DNA from: JAGNRR01 sp964409905
GTDB taxonomy: Bacteria; Bacteroidota; Bacteroidia; Chitinophagales; Chitinophagaceae
NCBI GenBank assembly: GCA_964409905.1
Contig: CAYPET010000002.1
Span: forward strand, 62,001 to 126,000
Reading direction: 5' to 3'
DNA length: 64,000 nucleotides
Shown: positions 24,608 through 32,281 of the stretch, piece by piece
How the letters are laid out: each line of letters starts with the position of its first letter
Numbering within the stretch: the first letter of the stretch is position 1
Notes under the pieces: model-generated
What the model was told of the DNA's origin: nothing
Databases searched by the model: none
The model's input: only the letters and a program-made list of their open reading frames with translations
Program-made: the position numbers and the translations under genes

Positions 24608-26761
24608 CTAATTGCGAATAGTCATTTCGTCCATAAGTGGTCGACCACCCAATACTTTGTCCAATACCCACATGATGTAGCGAGCATCGACCACAATGGT
24701 GCGTTTAAAGCGCTGGTCAAAGGCGATATCACCGCTCATCGCTTCCCAGTTGCCGTCAAAGGCCGAGCCTATATACTCGCCATTCCCGTTAATTACAGGG
24801 CTGCCTGAATTACCCCCTGTGATATCGTTGGTGGTAATAAAACAAGTAACCAATTCGCCTTTTTCGTTTTGGTAATCACCATAATCTTTTGCACGTAATA
24901 AATCTACAATTTTGGTTTGCAGATCAAATTCTTTATCACCCGGAACATATTTTTCCAATAGGCCTTCGGCAGTGGTGTAATGAGAAAAGCTGACACCATC
25001 TTTTGGATCGTATGATTTTACGCTACCAAATGTTACGCGCATGGTGCTGTTAGCATCAGGATACATAAGCTTTCCAGCATTTTTTTCTAACATGCCCCCT
25101 AAATATGCTCGGTCAAGTTCAAAACGCTCGTGACGATAATCGTCTATAATCTTAGAGTAATTATCTTTCCAATTATCGCTTACATTGCTGGCATACATTA
25201 CCATTGGGTCTTCCAATAATTTACCATAATTTTCAGGTGTCGCATAACGCTCGAATAATTCATCATTCAACAAGGCCGTATTCTGAAACATGCTTTTAGC
25301 CCAAGCTTTGAAGGTTTCTTCTTTATTTGGCGAACCAAAGTTTGTAAATTTTTCCGAGGAGAAAATACTAGGGTGTTGTGCTCGGGGTACATCCTGATAG
25401 AACATATAATTCATTGCCGCAAAAAGGTTTTCTTCAAGTTCCATGTCCATCGATTTTATAATGGATTCTCTTGATTTTTTCAGGCTGGCTAATTGCTTTT
25501 CTAGTTCTTCGGCAGTTAGGGCTTTTTTATCATCACTTTTGTTGAGTCCGGCCACGCGTAAAGCCAGCTGTGTAAGTTTAGGTGCTCCAAAAGCTTCGTA
25601 GTAATAGAGGTTATGTTTTACATATGGTTTATAACTGGCATAGGCAGCCGTGTAATCAGTAAATAGATTTTTCAGATAGCGCGCATCTTTTTTAGCCCAA
25701 TCTTCAAAAGCTCTTTCTTCGTTTAGTTTCTGGTCATAAATTTTTAACCGTTTCAACTGTTCAGTTTGACCAATATAGTATTTCCAGTAATTGGCTACTG
25801 ATGCATAGGTGGAGGCATACTGTAAATCCACAGCTGGTTTTCGATCCATTACTTCGCTCATGACTTTAAGTCGTTTATCGCGAATGCTAACAATGGTAGG
25901 GTTGTATTCATTTACCGCAAGATCTATACCCTGAGAGGTTAGATATCGTGTAGTACGGCCTGGATAGCCCATTATCATAGCATAGTCACCGTCTTTTACA
26001 CCTTTAAGCGAAATGGGTAAATGATGTTTTGGTTGATAGGGGCGATTGTTTTTTGAATAGGCGGCCGGCCTGTTATTGTTGTTAGAATAAACACGAAACA
26101 TGCTAAAATCGCATGTGTGTCTTGGCCACATCCAGTTGTCAGTATCTCCACCAAATTTACCTAAGCTTTCGGGCGGGGTAGCTACAAGGCGCACGTCTGT
26201 GTATACTTCGTAGATGAGCATGTAATATTTATTGCCTGAGAAATAACTTTTTACATCGACCTGATAAGCTCCGTCATTATTGTTTTCTTTTTCGAGTTCT
26301 TTGCTTACTTCAGAGAGTCTTGTGTTAACATCTTCGCCATAAGCATCGCCAATTTTTTTCTGTACGCGATCCGTGACATCTTCCATGCGCACCAGAAACT
26401 TGACACTCAAACCTGGGCATGGTAATTCAGCTTCGCGGGTGTTGGCCACAAATCCATTCATTAAATAATTATTCTCCACGGTGCTAAGTGCCGAAATGTT
26501 GCCATAACCACAGTGGTGATTAGTCATTAATAGGCCATCGGCCGAAATCATTTCAGCTGTGCAGCCGCCGCCAAAATGAACGATGGCATCTTTCAATGAA
26601 CTTTTGTTCACGCTGTAAATGTCATCGGCTGTGCCTTTCCAGCCTAGTTTTTGCATCTGTTGAAAATTTTGCCCAATGAGCATCGGTATCCACATGCCTT
26701 CGTCAGCACGAGCCGGTGCAAAAAGCAGCACAGCTAAAAGGACTATCAGTAATCGTTTCAT
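24608..26761 (-). CDS. S46 family dipeptidyl-peptidase (DPP7-like)
   Basis: A periplasmic serine peptidase that removes dipeptides from N-termini of peptides during protein use. The 717-residue product has a signal peptide (MKRLLIVLLAVLLFAPARA), the His motif MTNHHCGYGN near residues 75-84 and the nucleophile motif GGNSGSPV near 650. In S46 enzymes the residue 18 positions after the catalytic Ser sets specificity: Gly in DPP7, Arg in DPP11. Counting from the Ser of GNSGS here gives the Gly of FDGNW, so a DPP7-type preference for hydrophobic residues is predicted. It has a TATATTTG box at 26781 and a terminator at 24557, so it is transcribed alone. Confidence 0.93.
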   Translation of the reverse strand: MKRLLIVLLAVLLFAPARADEGMWIPMLIGQNFQQMQKLGWKGTADDIYSVNKSSLKDAIVHFGGGCTAEMISADGLLMTNHHCGYGNISALSTVENNYLMNGFVANTREAELPCPGLSVKFLVRMEDVTDRVQKKIGDAYGEDVNTRLSEVSKELEKENNNDGAYQVDVKSYFSGNKYYMLIYEVYTDVRLVATPPESLGKFGGDTDNWMWPRHTCDFSMFRVYSNNNNRPAAYSKNNRPYQPKHHLPISLKGVKDGDYAMIMGYPGRTTRYLTSQGIDLAVNEYNPTIVSIRDKRLKVMSEVMDRKPAVDLQYASTYASVANYWKYYIGQTEQLKRLKIYDQKLNEERAFEDWAKKDARYLKNLFTDYTAAYASYKPYVKHNLYYYEAFGAPKLTQLALRVAGLNKSDDKKALTAEELEKQLASLKKSRESIIKSMDMELEENLFAAMNYMFYQDVPRAQHPSIFSSEKFTNFGSPNKEETFKAWAKSMFQNTALLNDELFERYATPENYGKLLEDPMVMYASNVSDNWKDNYSKIIDDYRHERFELDRAYLGGMLEKNAGKLMYPDANSTMRVTFGSVKSYDPKDGVSFSHYTTAEGLLEKYVPGDKEFDLQTKIVDLLRAKDYGDYQNEKGELVTCFITTNDITGGNSGSPVINGNGEYIGSAFDGNWEAMSGDIAFDQRFKRTIVVDARYIMWVLDKVLGGRPLMDEMTIRN

Positions 26762-26780
26762 ATTTTATTTTTAGAAGCGA

Positions 26781-26788
26781 CAAATATA
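26781..26788 (-). promoter_or_regulatory. -7 element TATATTTG of the S46 peptidase gene
   Basis: An exact TAnnTTTG on the reverse strand, 19 nt before the ATG. Confidence 0.6.
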
Positions 26789-26845
26789 AATGACCCTCCT
26801 TAAAATACGGCTTTTGCCGTGATAAAAAGGACAGCGAAATGACAG

Positions 26846-27721
26846 CTACTTCAGTAGTCTGTAGTTTTTATAGCTAAAATCCAAACCCAGGTAGTCTCGA
26901 AGGAAGGATTTGATTTTTTCTTTGGCAGAAAGCCGGTGCTTTGAAGCATCATACTGAAATGCCCAATTTTTTTTTGCAATATGATAGCGCATCACCTCTG
27001 GGTGTGTGCCAGTAAATCTTGCGAGGGATTGTATATTTTTCTCGTATTGGTAAATCTCATTTTTGCCTACACGACGTGCTGCTTCTTCGTCATCATGCCA
27101 AAGTTTTTGAAAAGTGATTTGTTTTTCTTGCATGGCCCTTGGGTTTTTTACCCAGCCATAGTGGTATATATAGGCATCAATGAGTTTTACGTTTAATTTT
27201 TTATCATTATTTTTCCGAAACCCTTGAGCATCTCGATATGAATAAATGGCTGGGTTGTTCCGTATAATGCGGATTTCAAAAGGATACCAATTTGAGGCAG
27301 TGCCTACAAAATTGTAGGAGCCGTAGAAGTGCAAGTAATGAAAAAGCAGGCCATCAACATCGGGTTGTTGCAGATATTTTTCCATGGCTTTTTGGATTGA
27401 CGGGATATATTTTTCATGCAGCACTTCGTCGCCTTGTATGTAAAATGCCCAATCGGCATCTTGACGAATGGCCGAAAAGGCTTTGTCTGTCTCAATGGCG
27501 AGTGCGCGGCCACCTTCTCGGGCACTTTCATCCCAGGTAGTTTCTATGATTTTTATTTTCTCATTATTGATCGATTGAATAAGGGCAAGCGTTTCATCGG
27601 TTGAATTGCCTACAGCAACCACCACTTCGGTACACAGTGGCAGAATCGAATTAATTGCTTCCACAATGGGATAATCATACTGCACAGCATTGCGAACAAA
27701 CGTAAATCCCGAAACTTTCAT
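26846..27721 (-). CDS. Glycosyltransferase family 2 protein
   Basis: A 291-residue GT-A-fold enzyme. The N-terminus (VSGFTFVRNAVQYDYPIVEAI) and EVVVAVGNSTDETL (residues about 34-47) are the nucleotide-sugar binding entry. A following DWAFYIQGDEVLHE contains the metal-binding D-x-D-like region (GDE). The remaining helical part is basic (ending LDFSYKNYRLLK). The start at 27721 is preferred over the ATG three codons upstream, which overlaps the promoter box. Sugar and acceptor are unknown. It follows the LytT-type regulator gene by 28 bp on the same strand, but has its own promoter box. Confidence 0.85.
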   Translation of the reverse strand: MKVSGFTFVRNAVQYDYPIVEAINSILPLCTEVVVAVGNSTDETLALIQSINNEKIKIIETTWDESAREGGRALAIETDKAFSAIRQDADWAFYIQGDEVLHEKYIPSIQKAMEKYLQQPDVDGLLFHYLHFYGSYNFVGTASNWYPFEIRIIRNNPAIYSYRDAQGFRKNNDKKLNVKLIDAYIYHYGWVKNPRAMQEKQITFQKLWHDDEEAARRVGKNEIYQYEKNIQSLARFTGTHPEVMRYHIAKKNWAFQYDASKHRLSAKEKIKSFLRDYLGLDFSYKNYRLLK

Positions 27722-27727
27722 GAAAAT

Positions 27728-27735
27728 CAAATATA
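27728..27735 (-). promoter_or_regulatory. -7 element TATATTTG of the glycosyltransferase gene
   Basis: An exact TAnnTTTG on the reverse strand, 6 nt before the ATG at 27721 and overlapping the alternative ATG at 27730. Confidence 0.65.
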
Positions 27736-27749
27736 GCGGAATGCAAAGG

Positions 27750-28484
27750 CTATAGTGCCATTTTATCCTTGAATTTACTTGCCTGACGGCGAGAGACCTC
27801 GATTTCTTCGCCGCAGGTTAAAATGACTTTTAATCCGCCATTAAAGTGCGGATGAATGCTCTGTATATATTCCATGTTGATGATTTGCTTGCGGTTGGCA
27901 CGGAAAAAATAGGTGTCATCCAGCCGGCTTTCGAGAGCGTTTAATGATTTCAATATTAATGGTCTGTATTTATCAAAAACGACTTTGCTGTAGTTGCCTG
28001 CATTCTCAAAATAGCGTACATCTGACAGCTTTACAAACCAACATCGTTCTCCATCTTTGACAAACACTTTGTCACTGGCTTTTAGTTTTTTGTTTTGTTG
28101 TTCAGTTGCAGCATTTCTTTCAATCTCGATGCTTTTTTCCAATTTTTCAATGGCCTCGCGTAAGCGTGCCTCTTCAATGGGTTTTAGCAGATAATCTAAG
28201 GCATTCACCTCAAAAGCTTTAATGGCGTACTCATCATGTGCTGTGGTGAAAATGACTTTTGGTGTATGATCGAGCACTTCTAGTAAGTCAAAGCCTGTTT
28301 TATTTGCCGGCATATTAATGTCTAAAAAAATAAGGTCGGGCTTCTGCTCGTCGATTTTTGTGATGCCTTCGGATACTTTAGCGGCTTCATCAATTATTTC
28401 AATTTGAGGAAATGCTTCTAGTAGGCTTTTTAGTTCATTGCGTGCAAGGCGTTCGTCTTCTACAATTATGGTTCTAATTTTCAT
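27750..28484 (-). CDS. LytTR-family response regulator
   Basis: A 244-residue two-component regulator. The receiver domain (1-120) has the acidic pocket VEDE (8-11), phospho-acceptor D55 (LIFLDINMP) and K102-region DYLLKPIEE. The C-terminal LytTR DNA-binding domain (about 140-244) has the typical FVKDGERCWFVKLSDVRYFE and ISRRQ-like EVSRRQASKFK end. It overlaps the upstream histidine kinase gene by 11 bp, so the pair is translated together and should form one signalling system. The target genes are unknown; outer-membrane genes flank the pair. Confidence 0.93.
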   Translation of the reverse strand: MKIRTIIVEDERLARNELKSLLEAFPQIEIIDEAAKVSEGITKIDEQKPDLIFLDINMPANKTGFDLLEVLDHTPKVIFTTAHDEYAIKAFEVNALDYLLKPIEEARLREAIEKLEKSIEIERNAATEQQNKKLKASDKVFVKDGERCWFVKLSDVRYFENAGNYSKVVFDKYRPLILKSLNALESRLDDTYFFRANRKQIINMEYIQSIHPHFNGGLKVILTCGEEIEVSRRQASKFKDKMAL

Positions 28485-29559
28485 AAGGCTTTATGTTATT
28501 GGGGATGCTAATTTCGACTACTACGTAACCGTTTTTTTCAACCATAGTGATGGGCGGGGCATCAGGATAAAGGTAATGCAATCTTTTTTGAGAGGATGAC
28601 ATGCCAAATCCTGTGCCTTTAAGTTTATTTTCTTCACTGATACGGCCTTCGTTTTTTATACGGATTCGGATATAGTCTTTTTCAATTTCTGTGCTGAGCG
28701 TAATCGTGCCACCATTTTCTTGCAGGCTAATACCATGTTTTACGGCGTTTTCTACCATGTTTTGAATTAGCATGGGGGGTATTAGACACATACGCGTTTT
28801 GCCGGCTATTTGAAATTCGTATTGTAAACGTTCTTCAAAACGAATTTTTTCCAGGTGCAGATAATCTTCTATCAACCTTAATTCTTCATCCAGTGTAATA
28901 CTATCCTCTTTGGTACTAATGGAGGTGCGTAATATTTTAGACAGTCGGGTGATGGCTTCTCGTGCAGCTTCGGGATCCTCCTTTACCAAGGCGCGCACGC
29001 TATTCAGTGAATTAAATATAAAGTGCGGCTGTAAATTGGCTCGTAGACTTTTTAATTCCAACTCTTGCATGTCATTTTGCAACTTTAATTTTTCGATGAT
29101 ACGCGAGCGATTGTGCTCAATATAAGACCACGTAAAGTACAACAAGGACCAACCTAGCAGAATGAGATAGGCCGACATGAATGGTTTGAGTAATGCAGCC
29201 AGGGTATTGATATTTTCTATTTCCGGCAAAAATACATTGAGTAGCAAAAACTGCCAGAGGCAAAAGGCAAAGGCAAGTGGGATGTTGGAGAGTAAAACGC
29301 GAGAAATAATGGCCGTAGTGTCAAGCCGAAACCAATCTTGCTTGATGATAAATAAGCGATAAAGGTGCGTCAGGATAAGGCCGCCTGCACTGATCAGTAA
29401 GTTGATCAGTAAAATATTGTAGTTAAATATTTCTTGCTTGAAGGAAATATATACATTGAGCAAAGTGAACAAGCTCCAACCTACGAGTTGCACCAGCCAG
29501 TATTTGTGATTCGTTTTCAAGCAATGTAAAATTACGGGTACAATTTTTTTATCAGACAT
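28474..29559 (-). CDS. LytS-type sensor histidine kinase
   Basis: A 361-residue membrane kinase. Four hydrophobic segments (about residues 19-38, 46-66, 83-105 and 125-146) form the N-terminal sensor without a periplasmic domain. The His_kinase domain starts at LRANLQPHFIFNSLNS (phosphorylated His near residue 180), and the ATPase has NMVENAVKHGI (N box) and GTGFGMSSSQKRLHYLY (G box). It is co-transcribed with the LytTR regulator. It may sense an envelope or quinone/redox state, but the ligand is unknown. The family commonly pairs with LytTR partners in Bacteroidota. Confidence 0.92.
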   Translation of the reverse strand: MSDKKIVPVILHCLKTNHKYWLVQLVGWSLFTLLNVYISFKQEIFNYNILLINLLISAGGLILTHLYRLFIIKQDWFRLDTTAIISRVLLSNIPLAFAFCLWQFLLLNVFLPEIENINTLAALLKPFMSAYLILLGWSLLYFTWSYIEHNRSRIIEKLKLQNDMQELELKSLRANLQPHFIFNSLNSVRALVKEDPEAAREAITRLSKILRTSISTKEDSITLDEELRLIEDYLHLEKIRFEERLQYEFQIAGKTRMCLIPPMLIQNMVENAVKHGISLQENGGTITLSTEIEKDYIRIRIKNEGRISEENKLKGTGFGMSSSQKRLHYLYPDAPPITMVEKNGYVVVEISIPNNIKPYEN

Positions 29560-29623
29560 GTTTTATACGAATGGCAAATTGGCTTGATGGGTGAATTAAC
29601 GCCCTTTTAAGTTGGCTATCGCC

Positions 29624-29631
29624 TATATTTG
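29624..29631 (+). promoter_or_regulatory. -7 element TATATTTG of the 29649 gene
   Basis: An exact TAnnTTTG match, 17 nt before the ATG. It diverges from the histidine kinase gene. Confidence 0.6.
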
Positions 29632-29648
29632 CTAATTCAATATTTATT

Positions 29649-30335
29649 ATGCTTCGAAAAGCGTTCATCATATTTTTGTCTTTTATTAGTTTGGCCGCCC
29701 AAGCTCAAAGTGAATCAGATGCTGCCTACTCCAAACCATCACGGGATTATTTTATGTTTCAGCTGGGTTATGATACTTGGATGAATGCGCCTGATAGTAT
29801 TCAGTTCGGCAACTTGTCAAGAAGTATGAATGCTTATTTGTGTTATGATTTTCCTATCAAAACCTCAAACTTCAGCTTTGCGGCTGGTGTAGGAGTTGCG
29901 AGTAGCAACATATTTTTTGATGGGCAACAAGCCATACTAGGTGACACACTAACACAGATACAATTTGTAAATGATAATGACCTGTATAAGCGTTCAAAAC
30001 TCAGCTTGAGTTATGTGGAGGCGCCCCTAGAATTGCGTTATTTCACAAACAAGCAAAATAGAAATAAAGGGTTCAAGGCTGCCATAGGTATGAAGGTAGG
30101 GGCATTGGTTAATGCGCACACAAAAGACGTAAGAGAGTATAATAATAAACCCATAAAAGAGAAAGTAAGTACACGCCGATTTGTAGAAACATATCGTGTG
30201 CACGGGACCTTGCGATTGGGTTATGGTAACTTTTCAGTATATGGCCAATACGGGCTGAATGCTTTGTTCAGGGTGGGTAACGGACCGGTAGATGTCTTTC
30301 CTTTTTCTGTGGGTATTTGTATCAGTGGCTTATAA
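29649..30335 (+). CDS. Outer-membrane beta-barrel protein (PorT-like)
   Basis: A 228-residue protein with signal peptide MLRKAFIIFLSFISLAAQAQ and strand-like repeats (YFMFQLGYDTWMNAP, FSFAAGVGVASSNIFF, SLSYVEAPLELRYFT, GFKAAIGMKVGALV, GTLRLGYGNFSVYGQYGL). It ends SVGICISGL. The pattern YVEAPLELRY is common in Bacteroidota OMP_b-brl proteins of the PorT group. No ligand is known. It has a promoter box at 29624 and a bidirectional terminator at 30369. Confidence 0.8.
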   Translation: MLRKAFIIFLSFISLAAQAQSESDAAYSKPSRDYFMFQLGYDTWMNAPDSIQFGNLSRSMNAYLCYDFPIKTSNFSFAAGVGVASSNIFFDGQQAILGDTLTQIQFVNDNDLYKRSKLSLSYVEAPLELRYFTNKQNRNKGFKAAIGMKVGALVNAHTKDVREYNNKPIKEKVSTRRFVETYRVHGTLRLGYGNFSVYGQYGLNALFRVGNGPVDVFPFSVGICISGL

Positions 30336-30368
30336 TAGTTTACGGCCTGCTGGAGAGTATGATATTAA

Positions 30369-30398
30369 AAGAAAGGCCACGATTACGTGGCCTTTCTT
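30369..30398. terminator. Bidirectional terminator between convergent genes
   Basis: A 13-bp perfect stem, AAGAAAGGCCACG (30369-30381) with CGTGGCCTTTCTT (30386-30398), has an ATTA loop. It separates the barrel gene (plus) from the 30434 gene (minus), with A/T-rich ends on both sides. Confidence 0.85.
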
Positions 30399-30433
30399 CA
30401 CTCTAAATTCATAAACGAACTCTATGAACACTC

Positions 30434-31015
30434 TTACTGACTAGCCATGAAGGCTAGTTGAAATAATTTATCGTTTTCTAGGCCTGCATGACGGCGTGCC
30501 TCTTGCTCATTGATATTGAGACTAAGTAGACCTCTATAGTATCGATACATTTTTGCTATACGCATCAGCTCACTTTTGAGCATGTTGTTTTTTTCTAATT
30601 TACCTTGATGAAAATCGCGGATATTTTGTTTCAAATTCTTTGCCTGCTGCACAAAAGAGAGCGGCAGCACTTCGTCAACGACATACGTATTTTCATCTTC
30701 TTGGGTTAGGAGGCTTATTTTTAAGGATACGGTAGTAAAAATAACTTGCTTGTCCTGCAGGTTTATGATGTATAAACTTTTATCATTAGAAGCGAGCTTA
30801 TCACTGATTTCCAATTGTAATGTTTCACCTATTTGACCAGAAAAGCGAAGGGCATCGTTGAATTGGCGAAAGGTTAATAGTAGATTTAACGATTGCAATT
30901 GACCATTCATCCGCGCTTCAGCTTTTAAACTGACTAAATCACTTTCGTCAAAAATGATTTGAGAGATGTGTAAGGCTTGTATATCCTCTTGTTGTGTGAT
31001 AAATGTATTTGTCAT
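30434..31015 (-). CDS. Hypothetical protein divergent from a WYL regulator
   Basis: A 193-residue soluble protein of unknown family. It has no signal peptide, and its sequence alternates short beta segments with acidic and Gln-rich stretches (RFSGQIGETLQLEISDKL, KQVIFTTVSLKISLLTQEDENTYVVDEV). The C-terminus is helical (KSELMRIAKMYRYYRGLLSLN and QEARRHAGLENDKLFQL). It is transcribed away from the WYL regulator gene across 195 bp that contain a strong palindrome, so it is a likely target of that regulator. It could be cargo or a sensing partner, but nothing in the sequence says which. Confidence 0.65.
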   Translation of the reverse strand: MTNTFITQQEDIQALHISQIIFDESDLVSLKAEARMNGQLQSLNLLLTFRQFNDALRFSGQIGETLQLEISDKLASNDKSLYIINLQDKQVIFTTVSLKISLLTQEDENTYVVDEVLPLSFVQQAKNLKQNIRDFHQGKLEKNNMLKSELMRIAKMYRYYRGLLSLNINEQEARRHAGLENDKLFQLAFMASQ

Positions 31016-31058
31016 AATCTTCGTTTTAAAATTCTACTTACAAAGATTTCAGTATTAG

Positions 31059-31077
31059 TACGTAAAGTGTTTACGTA
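31059..31077. promoter_or_regulatory. Palindromic operator candidate between the 30434 gene and the WYL regulator
   Basis: TACGTAAA-GTG-TTTACGTA is a perfect 8-bp dyad with a 3-nt centre. It is embedded in a larger imperfect dyad: AAAGATTTCA (near 31042) mirrors TGAAAATCTTT ending at 31090. It lies in the divergent region about 45 bp from one start codon and 130 bp from the other. Confidence 0.55.
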
Positions 31078-31210
31078 GTTGAAAATCTTTTATTATATTC
31101 GATTATTATCATTTTCTAGTTCACTGCTTTTTTAAATAGACGAGTGGAAATACCGGTTGGTTAACAGCGGCAGTAGAAAATGACAGTATGTTGACAAGAA
31201 TGCTAAAGAA

Positions 31211-32218
31211 ATGAAAAATAAAAATGCTTTTACGCGCTACCGATTAATCGATCAGCGCCTGACAAATAAAACGGCGTCTCCGCCAAGTTTGGACGAATTG
31301 GTAGAGTATGTCAGTGAAAAATTGGATATGAACATTTCAGTATCCAGTATTCAAAAAGATATTTATGCCATGCGCTATGATCATCAACTCGGGTTTAATG
31401 CGCCTATTGAGTTTGACCGGTATAAGCGGGGTTATGTCTATACTGAGCCGGACTATTCCATTAGTAGGATACCTATTTCTGCCGAGGATTTAAGTGGGTT
31501 AGAATTTGCTATCACAATATTGGAGCAATTTAAGGATATTCCGGCCATCAAGGTATTTGAAGACGCTATTACAAAACTTGCCAGCAGTGTTAAGCAAAAT
31601 ATTGAGCATGAGGCAGGCAATTCAAATGTATTTATTTTGGATAGACCTAATAGCTATAAAGGTATAGAGTTCATGCCATTAATTGTAGAGGCTATAAGAG
31701 AGCGACGTGAGATCGTTTTGAAATATAAACCATTTGGCAAGGAAGAAAAAAAGCATACTGTTCACCCTTTTTTTATAAGAGAATATAAAGGCCGGCTTTA
31801 TTTAATAGCTCGGGATATTCATCCGACAAAGGCATCTAAAACACTCACATTCTCCTTTGATCGGATGGTGGATGTCATCAAAATGAATAATACATTTGGC
31901 GAGGAATCTGTCAATAATAAGGCTTACTTCAATAGTACCATAGGTATTTCCAATACGGATGAGAAGCCTCAACAAATCATTTTACAATTTGCACCCCGCC
32001 AAGCTAACTACCTTATTTCACAACCGTTACATCATTCTCAGCAAATTATTAAAAAAGACCAGACACAATTTACCATTTCAGTGGAGGTGGTCATTAACTA
32101 CGAATTGACCGAGCGGATTAAAGGCTACGGTGCGGAAGTAAAAGTGCTAAAACCAGAAAGCCTGGCAAATGAAATAAAAAGAAGCGCTCAAGAGGTACTC
32201 AACTTGTATAAATCATGA
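31211..32218 (+). CDS. WYL-domain transcriptional regulator
   Basis: A 335-residue DNA-binding regulator. The N-terminal helix-turn-helix (YRLIDQRLTNKTASPPSL followed by the helix LVEYVSEKLDM) is an HTH_11-like winged helix. The central WYL domain (about residues 155-245) has the conserved pattern IVLKYKPFGKEEKKHTVHPFF and the strand RLYLIARDIHPTKA (R-x-Y-L-I-A in place of R-W-Y-L). The C-terminal WCX-like extension ends LANEIKRSAQEVLNLY. WYL domains bind nucleotides or single-stranded nucleic acid and often govern defence or DNA-damage genes. The divergent gene at 30434 is its probable target, with the palindrome at 31059 as candidate operator. Confidence 0.88.
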   Translation: MKNKNAFTRYRLIDQRLTNKTASPPSLDELVEYVSEKLDMNISVSSIQKDIYAMRYDHQLGFNAPIEFDRYKRGYVYTEPDYSISRIPISAEDLSGLEFAITILEQFKDIPAIKVFEDAITKLASSVKQNIEHEAGNSNVFILDRPNSYKGIEFMPLIVEAIRERREIVLKYKPFGKEEKKHTVHPFFIREYKGRLYLIARDIHPTKASKTLTFSFDRMVDVIKMNNTFGEESVNNKAYFNSTIGISNTDEKPQQIILQFAPRQANYLISQPLHHSQQIIKKDQTQFTISVEVVINYELTERIKGYGAEVKVLKPESLANEIKRSAQEVLNLYKS

Positions 32219-32281
32219 TAATTTATTTTCATTAGCAAGCAAAACCCTTATTTTTAGTCTTTCAATATTAAACAAGTTAGC

